Program-made: the position numbers and the translations under genes | Part shown: one piece after another, positions 34,976-46,575 of the stretch | Layout of the letters: every line of letters starts with the position of its first letter | Position numbering within the stretch: the stretch's first letter is position 1 | NCBI GenBank assembly: GCA_021234155.1 | Contig: JAJEKV010000025.1 | Span: forward strand, 4,117,773 to 4,181,772 | Origin: Isoetes taiwanensis | Lineage: Eukaryota; Streptophyta; Lycopodiopsida; Isoetales; Isoetaceae | Direction of reading: 5' to 3' | DNA: 64,000 bases | Notes under the pieces: model-generated | What the model was told of the DNA's origin: nothing | Seen by the model: only the letters and a program-made list of their open reading frames with translations | The model's database searches: none

Positions 34976-35817
34976 AAATTCAAGTGTAACTAATAGGTCA
35001 ATGTTCAAGCCAAACATCCAATGCATGTTGGAAGCGAGGTCGCATCAGCTCAAGAAGTGTCATTCTACAATCAAATTACATACATATATCTTAGTTTTGT
35101 TTGAAATTTTCCATTCTCTAAAATGCAACATATAACTTCCAATACATGTTGGAAGCGACGTTACAACTTCATTTCAAAACCTCCTCAGTAAAACATAAAT
35201 CTAAGTTTCAACTGCCACCACAACATAAACTTAGGGGTTGAAAGAAAAGTGCTCATCTAGACTTTCAACTTCCAACCCATGTTGGAAGTCAGACCAACAT
35301 TATGTTGGAAGCCATAATCTCAATTCAAACCCAACTTCCAACACATGTTAGAAGTACTGCCCCAACCTCAATTCCAACCACCACACTAAAATGAGAATCT
35401 CAGTTTGATCTATAAGTTTGTGAAACTTATATTTAAGCTTCAACTTCCAACCTATGTTGAAACTTAGGTCGTAATCTAGGTTAGAAAAAAGATGCATGTC
35501 TAGAGATATTTTAAACCTCCATCATTAGAATATAAGACCTCCAACTCAGGTTGAAAATAAACCCACATCTTATAAACTTACAAAAGTTGCTTTTCTAGAA
35601 TGTCATCGATTCGCGTAGCGGATCGAGATTCTTGCACAAGACGAGCATGCATGCATCGCATGCATTTTTAGGCCGTTCATCAGGTTGGGGGATCGCTATT
35701 TATTGCAGAGTTCTTCATCGACTTTTCATCGACGCTTTCTCATCTCTCAGCAGTATCCATGGCTCCCACCCTCTCCCCCTTAAAATTGTTATTTATATAT
35801 TCATTTTGTTATAATTG

Positions 35818-35913
35818 TCGCGTGGCACGCGTGACCAGCCCCTCGCTTTTTTCGAGGTGTAAATGTTGTTTTTTGTCGCGTGGCACGCATGACCAGCCCC
35901 TCGCTTTTCGAGG
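35818..35913. repeat. 57-bp tandem repeat
   Basis: GTCGCGTGGCACGC and TGACCAGCCCCTCGC occur twice with a 57-bp period. Confidence 0.8.
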
Positions 35914-36042
35914 TTTTTTCTATATTGATTTTTTTTTGTTGATAATGTGCAAGTCCAGGGGTGATGTGCGACTTCGGTATTCTCTGTGGAGCGTGGGTTT
36001 TTTTGTGGGAACGTTTAGCAGCCCTGCGTTGTCCAAGCCCCT

Positions 36043-36123
36043 TGCCGAGATTTTATCGCTAGGATTTTTCCTCGAAAACCCGAAAGGGCGGGGTTTTTTA
36101 ATCCCGGCGATAAGCTCTCGGCA
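36043..36123 (+). other. long structured hairpin
   Basis: The outer arms TGCCGAGA/TCTCGGCA and TTATCGC/GCGATAA pair perfectly, followed by GGATT/AATCC and an apical ACCC-GAAA-GGG. The upper core matches the hairpin at 10,276-10,346, but the arms have different bases. Confidence 0.7.
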
Positions 36124-37850
36124 GGTACATTAGCCAACATCTGTAGCACATAATTTTATTTGGGGTCCAGGTGTTATAACTGGATATTCCCTATGTTTCT
36201 CATTTTTTGGGTAGCTTGCAATGTGCAGCTACCCACCCTATACCATTGTAGAAAAAATTGCTGAGATGAAGTGCAAGAAGCTAAGATTCTAAAAAACCCC
36301 TACAATATTTAAAATTCCAACTTCCAATACATGTCGGAAGCCACAACCTCATTTCAAACCTCCATAACAATTTTCAAATACCCGTATCTAAATTTTACTT
36401 CCAACCTATGTTGGAAGTTGAACGTAAGGCCACAAACTTAAGGTGCATGTTGGAAGCCACAACCTCCAACTCATGTAGGAAGTGATGCCACAACCTCGAT
36501 TTAAAATCTCCACACTATCTTCCAACACATGTTGGATGCCACAAGCTCATTTCAAAACATTCAAAACCTATATCTAAGCTTTACTTCCAACCCATGTTGG
36601 AAGTGCTGGAAGCTACAAGCTCATTTCAAACCTCCATAATGAAATAAAAATCTAAGATTCAAAGCCTATCTCTAAGCTTTACTTCCAACATGAGTTGGAA
36701 GTTGGAACTGATGCCACAACTTTAAAATGAAAAAAAAATGCATGTTGGAAGCCACAACTTCATTGCAAAACAAACTTCCAGCTCATGTAGGAAGTTCAAT
36801 CTTCAACCCATGTTGGATGTTGCCACAACTTAGGATTGAAAAAGAAATGGTGTCTAGAGATCCTTTAAACCTCCATCATTACAAACCTCCATCATTAGAA
36901 CATATGACTTCCAACATAAGCCCATTCTGAGACCTCTACAATATTTTGAATCCAACTTCCAACACATGTTGGAAGCCATAATTTCAATTCAAATCCAACT
37001 TCCAACACATGTTGGAAGTACTGCCCCAACCTCAATTCCAACTTTGATCTACAAGTTTGTGAAATCTATATTTAAGCTTCAACTTCCAACTCATGTTGGA
37101 AGTCAGACCACCACTTAGGGTTGGAAGAAAGATACAAGAAACCTCTACACTATAGTGAATTCCAACTTCCAACACATGTTGGAAGCCGCGACCTCATTTC
37201 AAGACCAACTTACAATACATGGAAGTGATGCCACAACCTCAATTCAAAGCCCATGTTGGAAGTTCAACTTCCAACCCATGTTGGATGTTGCCACAACTTA
37301 GGATTGGAAAAAAAATGGTGTCTAGAGATCCTTTAAACCTCCACCATTACAAACCTCCATCATTAGAGCATATGACTTCCAACACAAGCCCATTCTGAGA
37401 CCTCTACAATATTTTGAATCCAACTTCCAACACATGTTGGAAGCCATAATCTTAATTCAAACCCAACTTCCAACACATGTTGGAAGTACTGCCCCAACCT
37501 TCATCCAAGCTTTACAATACCTACATCCAAGCTTTACTTCCAACCCATGTTGGAAGTTGGAATTAAAGCCACTACTAAAATTAAAAAACAAAGGTGCTTG
37601 TCAAGGGGATCCTTTCAAGATAAATTTGGAAAAGGTGCTTTTTAGAACCTTTAAAACCTTCAACTTCCAACCCATGTTGGAGGTGGGGTCACAACTTAGA
37701 AGACCCTAACCTCCAACACACCTTGAGATGTGCTAGTTCATTGAACCATTAACTATCAAAATAGTGGTGCTTTAGGCCTAGGTTGACATAGAAACCAATC
37801 TATCTTCTAACACATGTTGGAAGCAGCCTAAGCTTTAAATTCATAAAATG

Positions 37851-39928
37851 CTTCATTTTAAAGCTTTATCACCTAAAATCTAGGAGTTGGGACCTAAATC
37901 GTGCAATTCTAAATAGATGCTTTTGACTTTTAAAAGGATGCAAAGATGTCATATGCCCAACAAAAAAGCATCATGAGAAAGACAAAAATAGCATCTATGA
38001 CTTTGATTGTTTTTAGTTATAAGAAAGAAAATGTAACACACTCGTTTGGCTGCCATCAAATCCTCAATATGCAATAGCAAAAGATGAACTGCAATCATTT
38101 TATCAAAAAATTCTTTTGTCAACACATTTAGAATATTTCACGTATGATTTTTTGGCAAGCATCAAATACAGCTATATGCCTTTGGGCTCAGAGAAAATCA
38201 AATGTAATTACTCATGTTTTAAGCATGAAACAGTAAATTTTTACTATCTGGTTAAAAAGGAAAAATTGTCCTTGCAGCAACCACTGTTTTGCTCCAAATT
38301 GATTCTTATTTGCATCAAATTAACCACCACTTTGCAAGAATCCCTGTTCTAACCACCACTCTTCAAGAACATCTGCTCTGCCTAAGCCTACTCTAATTTG
38401 ATTTGCTTATAATCTCTCTTCTGCTACATCAAGCCCTGCTGCTCTATTTAGTTAAAGAATTTCTGCTAATCTCTCTTCTTTTCTACCAAGCCCTGCTGCT
38501 CTGTTTAGTTAAAGAATTTCTGCTGCTCTGCTACAATTTCTGTAGTCTCCAGAAAATGCACAGCCATAATAGTCTCTCAAAACATAAGCCAGAATTGTCC
38601 ACCGCAGAATCGTCCACCACAACCTTGGAGTAAACAAAGAAGCACAAAAGCGGGAAAAAACAAGCAAGAGAAAGAAACTAAAACATAGGCATGCAAATTA
38701 AAAAAGGCAACCACGTGGCTGTAGATATTAAAAGAATCTGTTGTTACATTAAAAAATCTGTTCTTATTAATTAAATAAACGTTACAACATTAAATATATT
38801 ACGCCTACGTGTAACTAAAATGATAAAAAGTTGTTGAACCCTTCTTGACAAGAATCGGCTGCCAACATTTTCCCCCCATAAACTACTTGCAAGTTTTTTT
38901 TCCCGCATTCCAAATAATACTCCCAGGCTTTAGCATCTTTGTTCTAGAATCTCTTCACCTGCTTCAAGGATCAGGGACCATGGATTTGCAAGAGGTAAAC
39001 ATGAAAGATTAGTAAATAAAAAATCAAAGTCTAATGAGAAGCTTTGCAAAAGATCTATTGCATTCAGATTTATTTTCTTTTCTGGCCGACTTGAGATTCA
39101 GACCAGCCTATTGCAGAGATTTAGCTCTGCCTCTACAAATGCATCTCGAAAGTAATTATCTGAGCCCGCTCTTGCTCTGTAAAACCTTCAAGAGCCCTAT
39201 TTCTCCATATCTTAATCAACATTTGGAATACTTCAGGCCTCAATCTTGTGCCCATACAGCCGCCTCAACATACAAAATAAACAGGTCTGTGCTAGAGAGT
39301 GGAAGCTCAGTTCTGGAAAATCATGGCAGGGATCAGCTTTCCCTTTTCGAAACATATTTCCTGGTCAGCTTCTTGGTCGGAGCTTCTTGAAAGGACCAGC
39401 TATGGCCTGTTCTTGGGCCTGAAAACCCTGGCTTATGATCACTTGCAGGGATCGCCAGCAGGTATGGCGGAGTTCTGGCCTGCCAAAAGGAAAACTTTTC
39501 AACCCATCATGTTTGCTTTTTAATTTTCTATTTTTGACTTGATGAATTCTAAAGTTATATACATTGTGGTATATATTAGATAGACTATAAGTCTAAACAT
39601 AAAATGTTGTAGTCATATATTTGCATATCTCTTAAGGAAATTTCCAACCCATAAGATTTTAAACCGGAAATTTGCCTTTTCTAAACCAAAACATGCAATT
39701 TTATTCATTTCTGATAAATTAAGTTTCTCATTTGATATTGCAAGTTTGGAGCTAAAGAGAAGCAACAGTACATTTCGTTATAGTTTCTAAGGTACCTACA
39801 ACCACTTGTTTTAATTTAAATAGGAAATGTGAATCGACTTAGCTACATGTGTAGGTTACCCCCAATTCATCTATTCAAATTATTCTATCTTATAACAATC
39901 AACATTTGTTGGGACTTTTCTAATAAGG
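37851..39928. other. AT-rich, no convincing gene
   Basis: The open frames are short and non-conserved. It contains the 57-bp tandem repeat below. Confidence 0.5.
38411..38525. repeat. 57-bp tandem duplication
   Basis: AATCTCTCTTCT opens two units 57 bp apart; both contain AGCCCTGCTGCTCT and TTAGTTAAAGAATTTCTGCT. Confidence 0.85.
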
Positions 39929-42831
39929 TTCAAGAAGCTTAAACAACAAATAGACACTGCCATTTATATACATAGTTATAAAGATGCTATGGCTTCTCAG
40001 GTATGGATGTCACTAATTATTCAAATTATAAAATCGTTATGTGCATTATGTAACTAAGCAAAAGTGTTGCTTACAGAGCAAGGAAATCCAAGAAAGAATG
40101 CATGTTACACTCATGGAGAATGATACAGATGTAGCAGAAGGAACATTATTCACCATGGATCCAAGCAGATATTGCCACAACCAAATATTAGGTGATGGAT
40201 ATGTCAGCATTTCTTTAAAGGTTGTCTACGACAAACCTACAAATCCATCACATAATTATCTACTGGCGCATGTTGGTTCTTTTGTGAGATGGAAGAAAAG
40301 CAACTTGAGATGTTGAAAATCATGCTTTCAGTCCCAAAGGTATGACCTCGCCTAAAGAAGACAGTCACAAGTTCAATCCAGATGATAGATCTACATGGGC
40401 AAACAATAGGGTGATTGTCCTAGACAAGGAGAACAATAAGTTGGGATTTGCTTTTATTGTTGTGGCATTTACAAATGAAGTTGTTGACAGTGCCTATTTG
40501 GGAGAAGAGGACCTTGGGATTACAGTGTTTGAGATGATGGTTGATGATAGCTCATTCGAGATTGTTAAACTTATGCGATGGCCTATCAAAAACTTGATAT
40601 TACTCAATGGAGAATCGTTGCTTGGGGAAAAGCATATAATTGATGAAGAAGTTACTAATGTGGCGGGCAGAATGAAGAAATACAAGTGTCCTTATCATTT
40701 TATAAAGAGGAAGAGAGCCAAATTAGTAGTGAAAAAAGCCAAGGTGACCCTTGTGATATGGAGAATATTGCTATTATTGCATCTATTGATCGTTGTCCAA
40801 AGCATTGTTGCCAATATGCTAATCGAGAGAAGATTCTAATTGCCCGAACTGAATATCATTCTTTGAAATTTGATGAACAGACAACTTTCACATATGATAG
40901 CTTTGCAGCGTGTAAAAGGTGAAGATGGAAAGTACGAGGGCATGTTATTTGATGGGAGTGTTATATGTTGTAAAGGATGGTATACAATTTATGGGATTGG
41001 CAAAGCCACTTTCTATAATAGGAGGAACAAATGGCTTAATGGAGCAAGAAAGGGCATGCATGGAAACAAACTTGTAAAGCGAAGTACGAAAAGAATGGAA
41101 GCTGCAAAGGTTGCACTTACACAATTGTAGATGTTACAGCTAATCAGATGCCACATCGAAGTAGAATTACATGTGATGGAGAGAGAGATTATCAAAGGGT
41201 GATGCCACCTACCTACAATATGATGTCCATGTTAAAGGAAGTGAATGAATCTCTAAGCATGCAAGGGCTACCACACATCTCCCAATCTAGCTTTAGTCGC
41301 TTGTGGAATGAAGATTTCAAAGATGTCCTTATTTCACGAGAGAACAATAGCTTCTCCAAATGCGAAACGTGTACAGATTTAAAGAATAGGCTGGAAAGCA
41401 CAAAAAATCCACAGGAGAGGGAGATACTTCGTTATAAAATGGATAGGCACAATATGGAGCAGCGAAGTTCTCGCAACATTTATTATTCATGGAGATATTT
41501 GTCTTTCGGGAGGCCGCAGATATTTTTGTGTTTGATACATGATAAGATGGATCAAAAGAAAACATGCATTCCTAGGTTAAAACCGAATCCAAACACCACG
41601 AAGAATGCTATGCAATTGCCTATGGCTTTGGCAGGAATCCTTACTCATGGGCATGGCCCTGCTTCATATGGTCATTTTGCCACATGGAATTAAGGTCCAT
41701 TGCAAAATGTTAGCGAAATTTAGAGAGTTACAACGTTGGAGATAGAGGAGATTTAACTCCAACTTTCACCTCAGCAACACAACCCCTTCATAAAGCATTG
41801 TTAACAAGAACAGATGGCATGCAATTAACCAAAGTAGAGCATCATGATTTTAAGCCTCTGCCAAAAGTTCTCTTGTTGCAGGTTGACAATTGTATCTCTG
41901 AGAACAAGCATCGATTTGTCTTGGCATACTTGGCGATGTTAGTGGCAAGGGGACATTTTAAAGAGATAGTGATGGCATTTCTTATGGTTGGACATACACA
42001 TGAAGATATTGATGCATTCTTTAGCAAATTTGGGGACAGTTTAAGAAATCGGCATGCACACACTTTGCCTCAATTGTTTGAAATGTATGAAACATGTGTA
42101 TCTGCTAGAAATATTCCATATCTCATATAAGAAGTCCCTAATTTTAAGAAATTTGTGGATGGTTATATAGAAGATGGTCGCCATAAGTTGGTGGGGTCTA
42201 CGAAGCCATTAGATTTTCGTTATAACTAGATGATAAAGGAGATCCTAAAATGCAGTATAAGGTGCACCCTAAGCAGGCAACATGGGAGCCTGAAGATGGT
42301 ATTGAACTTTTTAAAAAAGATGATGCTAGTAGGCAAATATTGCCCGATGGTGAACCTGAGCCTGTGCCCCTTAATGAATATATGAGGGAAGAGGAAAATA
42401 TCATATCTGGTATTTCAAAATACATAGATTTTTGGAAAATAGGGTTAATTGGACATTTTGAACACTCTAATTATCAAGAAATAGTGCAGCCAATTATTAC
42501 ATACTGGGAAAATATCATAGCAGAACTACAGGAATCTCCAGTAAGAAATTCCAAGTTACAAGATGGATTTTGGCCTCGCTCACAGTGGATGCTCCATCAA
42601 CATATAGAAGATGCTCCTATTATGATGACTGACAATGAAGAAGAACATCACGAAGTGGTGTATTGTGGCCCTACAAGTGGTAAACCAAAAGAGGAATTTA
42701 AACCTGAAAAAGATATTATGGAAGGTATGTTTCTATTCTATTCTATTCATTGTGATATGAAAGAGACTCCATTTTGGCTAGGTGCAGCATTGACTAATTC
42801 GACTGGCATCGAAACATCAACGGACTGGTAA
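39929..42831 (+). pseudogene. DUF7869-like transposon-associated protein
   Basis: An exon (39,929-39,998, ending KDAMASQ before GTATGG) joins in phase through a TTGCTTACAG acceptor (40,076) to SKEIQERMHVTL. Downstream readings in order are LLAHVGSFV, AWP-type MRWPIKNLIL (40,575), a Cys-rich segment near 40,800, a helix-turn-helix-like GIGKATFYNRRNKWLNG and HGNK (41,000-41,070), and MDQKKTCIPRLKPNP (41,547). After these come LLQVDNCISENKHRFV and GHTHEDIDAFFSKFG (41,870-42,035), the signature of DUF7869. A C-terminal FWPRSQW stretch follows (42,570). The family is found, as I recall, in many plants and invertebrates and is thought to derive from transposons; the reaction is unknown. At least five frame breaks prevent one reading. 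Confidence 0.7.
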
Positions 42832-43619
42832 TCGAATCGTCATGCACTAGCAATTACCTTCAAATAAAATATGAAAAGGCAAAAACTGAAGCAGGTCGGA
42901 ATCTTAGGGCTTTTTTGTGGCAATTTTTGGATTCGGCAATCGTTGCAAAAATTCTCAGCATTCGACACTTGGGTTAGTATTCTCAGCACTCGGATTCTCA
43001 CAGCCTTGTACCTGTGCGCAATCAGTTTTGGGTCCAGCAATCAGTTTTCCCTGTATTTGTGCAATCTCTTTTGCTTTAATCTGGTAACTATATGATTTTG
43101 TTTGCTTTTCCTACTGCCAATTTCTCAGTTATTTCCAGTTCCAACGTGCTCTTTGATACAACCATATTCCGATACAGCCATATCCTGAGCGTTGAATCAG
43201 TGTTGAGCCATTATTTCCAATTCCACTTGCAGACTATGCTTTCAGTTTTAACTCCACTTGCTTTTAGTTTAAATCTATTTGCTTTCAGTTTGAATCTCAC
43301 CTGGTGAATAACCATTTGCAAGTGCAGGTCGTTCTTGAATCTGCCCAGGTCAAATTTGAAGCAGCCCAGTTCAAGTTTCAAGCACTCAGAAGTCTAGGTC
43401 AGCCAGGTTCCCTTCTATTTCTGTCGGTTTTTTCCCTTTGTGTTCTTTCAAATACAAGTTAATGTAAATATATTGGAATTTGTGTTATTGTGTTCTTTCA
43501 AATACAAATGCAAAAACCATAGGGTGCTCATTGTTCTATGGACACAGATGACATGTAAATATTTTCTCTATGAGACGTTCATGTTTTTGTAGCCTATAGT
43601 ATTGCCTTTATAATAATAC
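42832..43619. other. intergenic, nothing recognised
   Basis: No gene or repeat recognised apart from AT-rich sequence and duplicated words TGTGTTCTTTCAAATACAA. Confidence 0.5.
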
Positions 43620-43740
43620 GACATGTCTTATTTTGCATTGTGGAAAACTGTGAATATAAGACATGTCTTATGTGAATAATACATGTCTTATATTAAAGCA
43701 GTAGAAAACTATTCTTTTTAAGACATGTCTTAAATATGGC
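43620..43740. repeat. TAAGACATGTCTTA palindromes
   Basis: Perfect or near-perfect 10-14 bp palindromes containing ACATGT occur four times in about 120 bp, at the left side of the MITE. They are a different palindrome from the one at 35-37.8 kb. Confidence 0.75.
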
Positions 43741-43763
43741 GTGGAACCTAAAAGGATGTCTTA

Positions 43764-44412
43764 GGCTGGGATCGCACTTACTAGAATGACCGAAGGTTAA
43801 TAATGAAGGATCGAATAGCATAATGCCATGTGGCAAAATGCAAAGAAGTCTGTATCGCACTTAAACGGCCAAACCGCCTGCTTTGTTTCGGCGGGCGCCC
43901 AAGTTGTGGCGGGCGAGATTGCCCGCCCAAGTTCGGGCTACTGCATACGTGGACAAATTGGAGGGAATTGCATCTGGAATTGCAGTATATGATCGGCTGC
44001 AAGCAGGTGGTGAACGAAGACATAGACAGTGGTCGAGCTTTTTGAGCACAAGCAACAATCCCAGATTCTTGAATTTGAGATTGGCTCCATTTGCCTACAT
44101 ATAGGAATGAAAAGCTCTATTGGAAATTTGATTTCAAGAATGATCTTGCCTGAACTACAAGAACAGACAACAGCAGCTTACCTACAGACGTCTTCGCGCG
44201 TGGAGTTCGAAGAAGAAAGAGTTCGAAGAAAGACGTCTTCGCGCTTCAAGTTTTGGCGCCGTGGAGTTGTTTGCCAACGTGTAAAACTGATGTGGCATTT
44301 TCTTCCCTCTTCAGTGCGATATCGATCCTCGGGCACCCACCTCCACCGTAACCGAATCCTGCCCCATGACTGCCTAGCGAGTTGGGTCAGTCCAGTAAGT
44401 GCGATTTGGGCC
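43764..44412. mobile_element. PIF/Harbinger-type MITE, 649 bp, TSD TTA
   Basis: The left end GGCTGGGATCGCACTTACT pairs with the right end, whose reverse complement starts GGCCCAAATCGCACTTACT. Inverted similarity continues for about 30 bp. TTA flanks both ends (43,761-43,763 and 44,413-44,415), the signature target of PIF/Harbinger elements. No transposase is encoded. The element sits between two similar host repeats containing GTGGAACCTAAAA. Confidence 0.88.
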
Positions 44413-44415
44413 TTA

Positions 44416-45186
44416 TAAAAATATGTCTTAAATATGACGTGGAACCTAAAATGACGTCTTATAAAAATGTGACAGTCATAAAATAAGACTGATGTGCCTT
44501 AGGTCATACAACTATTAGAAACGAAGGGTCTGTTTTGACCATGGAGAGCTTTGGGCCAGTTTGAACAACATTATTGGTGTACGAATGAGATATAGCAAGA
44601 AGGAATTCGTGATTCCATTCCCGAATTGGTGAACTGAACAGAGAATTTGAATGTTTGACCATTTTCTAGATCTTCTCGATTTTGATGGACAAAATTATTT
44701 TCTGTTTACGTGACAAAGGGACGATAATAGCTGACCTTCCTCTCTTGTTCAGACTTTTTGGATTGTCTGGTGCTTTTGAATCTGGACATATAATATTTGG
44801 TGCCAGATTTAGGGCCCTCGAGGCGCTTGAAATTGAGAAGAATAGTGTAGAAAAACACAGGCTTAGAAAAGCCACCGTCTTTTTATAGCAGCAAGTGGCT
44901 AGAATCCCTTGGATCGACGCTCCTTGGCCGAATTTTAATCACATACATTGTAAATAATTTAGCACGAGGCCGTTGAATTTGTATCCAATCCAAATGCCAA
45001 TTTTCTTTGAAGCTCATAAGCAGGCTTCCTGGAAACGGAAGTCCTGGTCAAAAGTTGCACTTAGTTTTACTAAGTCTAGGGGGACCCATCTGCCGAAACC
45101 AAAAGATGATTGGAAGTCAACAAAATCTAGCTAGAACAGAGCTGAAAAATTCAACATCAGGATAAAATCTGCAGAGTGGCTGAGAC
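44416..45186. other. SAUR upstream region
   Basis: No gene recognised. An open frame of 68 aa at 44,682-44,888 has no known domain. Confidence 0.5.
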
Positions 45187-45194
45187 TATATATA
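45187..45194 (+). promoter_or_regulatory. TATA box of the SAUR gene
   Basis: TATATATA lies about 100 bp before the SAUR ATG, allowing a short 5' leader. Confidence 0.65.
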
Positions 45195-45291
45195 AGGTCT
45201 TCATTTTCTTAATTCCGACATCCGCCTCGCTTCTGAAATAAAATTAAATCTCTCCATCTAGTATCTTGTGTAGCAGATTAAAAACAAGAAG

Positions 45292-45591
45292 ATGAGGCTC
45301 CTCAGTCTGAAACGCCTTTTGAACTCAAACAAGTCTGATCAAAAATACATGAAGGTAGAGGAGCAAACGGAGGAGGATTTTGTGAGTAAAGGGTTTGTAG
45401 GTGTGTACGTGGGAGAAGAACGTCTGAGATTCTTAGTCCCTGTTGCATATTTTCGACACCCCTTATTCTTGGCACTCTTGAAACTATCTGAGAACGAATT
45501 TGAATTTTGCCTTGAGGGTGGATTAGTCATTCCTTGTGATGTTACATTGTTTGAGACTGTCTTGTCATCTATCCGGTTCAAGGCATTGTAG
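45292..45591 (+). CDS. SAUR-family auxin-responsive protein
   Basis: The 99-residue intron-less protein has the SAUR core. KGFVGVYVGEERLRFLVPV is followed by AYFRHPLFLALLKLSENEFEF and GGLVIPCDV near the C-terminus. These are the standard SAUR sequence blocks, including the HPLF and IPC motifs. SAURs are short-lived proteins, often inhibiting PP2C.D phosphatases to raise plasma-membrane H+-ATPase activity during auxin-driven cell expansion. The first ATG (MRLLSLKRLL) is right for the family's short basic N-terminus. It is the only gene in the window that looks intact, with no breaks. Length is typical for the family. Regulation by auxin is inferred from the family, not seen. Confidence 0.93.
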   Translation: MRLLSLKRLLNSNKSDQKYMKVEEQTEEDFVSKGFVGVYVGEERLRFLVPVAYFRHPLFLALLKLSENEFEFCLEGGLVIPCDVTLFETVLSSIRFKAL

Positions 45592-45889
45592 CTTCATGCA
45601 TTGAGACGAACAATTTTGATATGCAACCAGAGGCCTCAGAGTGGCATTTGATGGGAATTGTAAATGAACCTTGTAACTCCTGCTATGCTATGGCTCCTGC
45701 TATGCTATGGTATATAAGAGAGGATTTTGCTCTGCTTGAAGTATATCTATATTGCAGAGCCCCATTTCGGAAAGTAACCAATTGTTGTGGTGGAATCTGC
45801 AAAAGTTACCAGAAAAAAAGAATGCCATGGAATAGATAAAGCAACACTATCGCATATTTGCATGAAGACCAGTGTATAAGATTCACATA
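45592..45889 (+). other. SAUR 3' flank
   Basis: A 17-bp tandem repeat (CCTGCTATGCTATGGCT) lies at 45,678-45,711, followed by a TATATAAGAG motif at 45,711-45,720. No second gene recognised. Confidence 0.45.
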
Positions 45890-46575
45890 ACAGTAATGAA
45901 CAGGTCCAGTCAATGTGCTGCAGATCGAAATGTCAAACAAAGTATATGCACTTCCTTAAATTACTAATAGAAAATAGAAACCCATATCTACAATAGAAGT
46001 TTCCAGTAGGTATCCAATTTGTTTCTACATAGCAATCAATGTTGCTTCAATAGAACGAAAGTATTGTCTGATCATCAGAAGTGAACAATTCAGGTACTTT
46101 AAAGAAGTCAGAAAGAACGCATCGTGATCACTGAAAAACTCATTCCAAGTGTTAAAATCAAGCTCTTTCATCATCATTCAAGAAAAAAACTTAACATAGC
46201 TCATAGTCATCAGAGACTTAAATTGGTAATCAAAGGAATAGATCATTCGTGCATAGTTCTCATCATTTCACAGAGAGAATCCAACTTATAAAGACATCAG
46301 AATCCGTAACCTGAGAATCATATACATTCACATTGTTGCAGTAATTGATCATCATATGGCAGAAACAAGGAAACAGGAAAAAAACTTAAACCTGATGCAA
46401 ATAATAGCCTCAGACAAAGGTTTAAGCGTCATTGTAATGCAAGACTGAAAGTGTTCCCTTGAGCAGAAAGTGGATAGCCTTGCACCATCTCCAGATATCG
46501 AAAGGCCAGAAAACAGTTAAAATCTAGAACACCATACCTGGACGGAGGAGCTGATAATCGCGAAGTCTTTTAAGA
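45890..46575 (-). repeat. inverted third copy of the duplicated unit
   Basis: The reverse complement aligns with 24,780-25,420 (and 11,880-12,520). It shares GGAGATGGTGCAAGG, ATGATGATCAATTACTG and TGACATTTCGATCTGC. Similarity is clearly lower than between copies 1 and 2, with many ordinary substitutions. It stops at the point where the Copia-2 LTR starts. About 45 bp extra lie at 46,518-46,560 relative to copy 2. Confidence 0.85.

Larger units (their letters stand above)
35590..36300. other. insert-like block inside the palindrome array
   Basis: The block lacks the palindromes and differs in composition. It contains a 57-bp tandem repeat and a strong hairpin, and may be a SINE-like or other element. 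No TSD was recognised. Confidence 0.5.
34995..37830. repeat. palindromic satellite-like array
   Basis: About 23 copies of an inverted-repeat core, ACTTCC-AAC-xx-ATGTTGGAAG, are spaced 40-100 bp apart. Each core pairs CTTCCAAC with GTTGGAAG across four bases such as ACAT, CCAT or TCAT. Blocks also share flanking words (CCACAACCTCA, TACTGCCCCAACCTC). A higher-order period of 469 bp is visible between 36,852 and 37,321. The array is split by an unrelated block at about 35,590-36,300. No long open frame is credible. Confidence 0.85.

Noticed and set aside
34995-37830. CRISPR array
   Set aside because: Repeats are palindromic cores with irregular spacing and similar flanks, in a plant nuclear context; no cas genes.
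39034-39390. 118-aa plus-strand open frame
   Set aside because: No domain and no partner; composition fits chance in AT-rich DNA.
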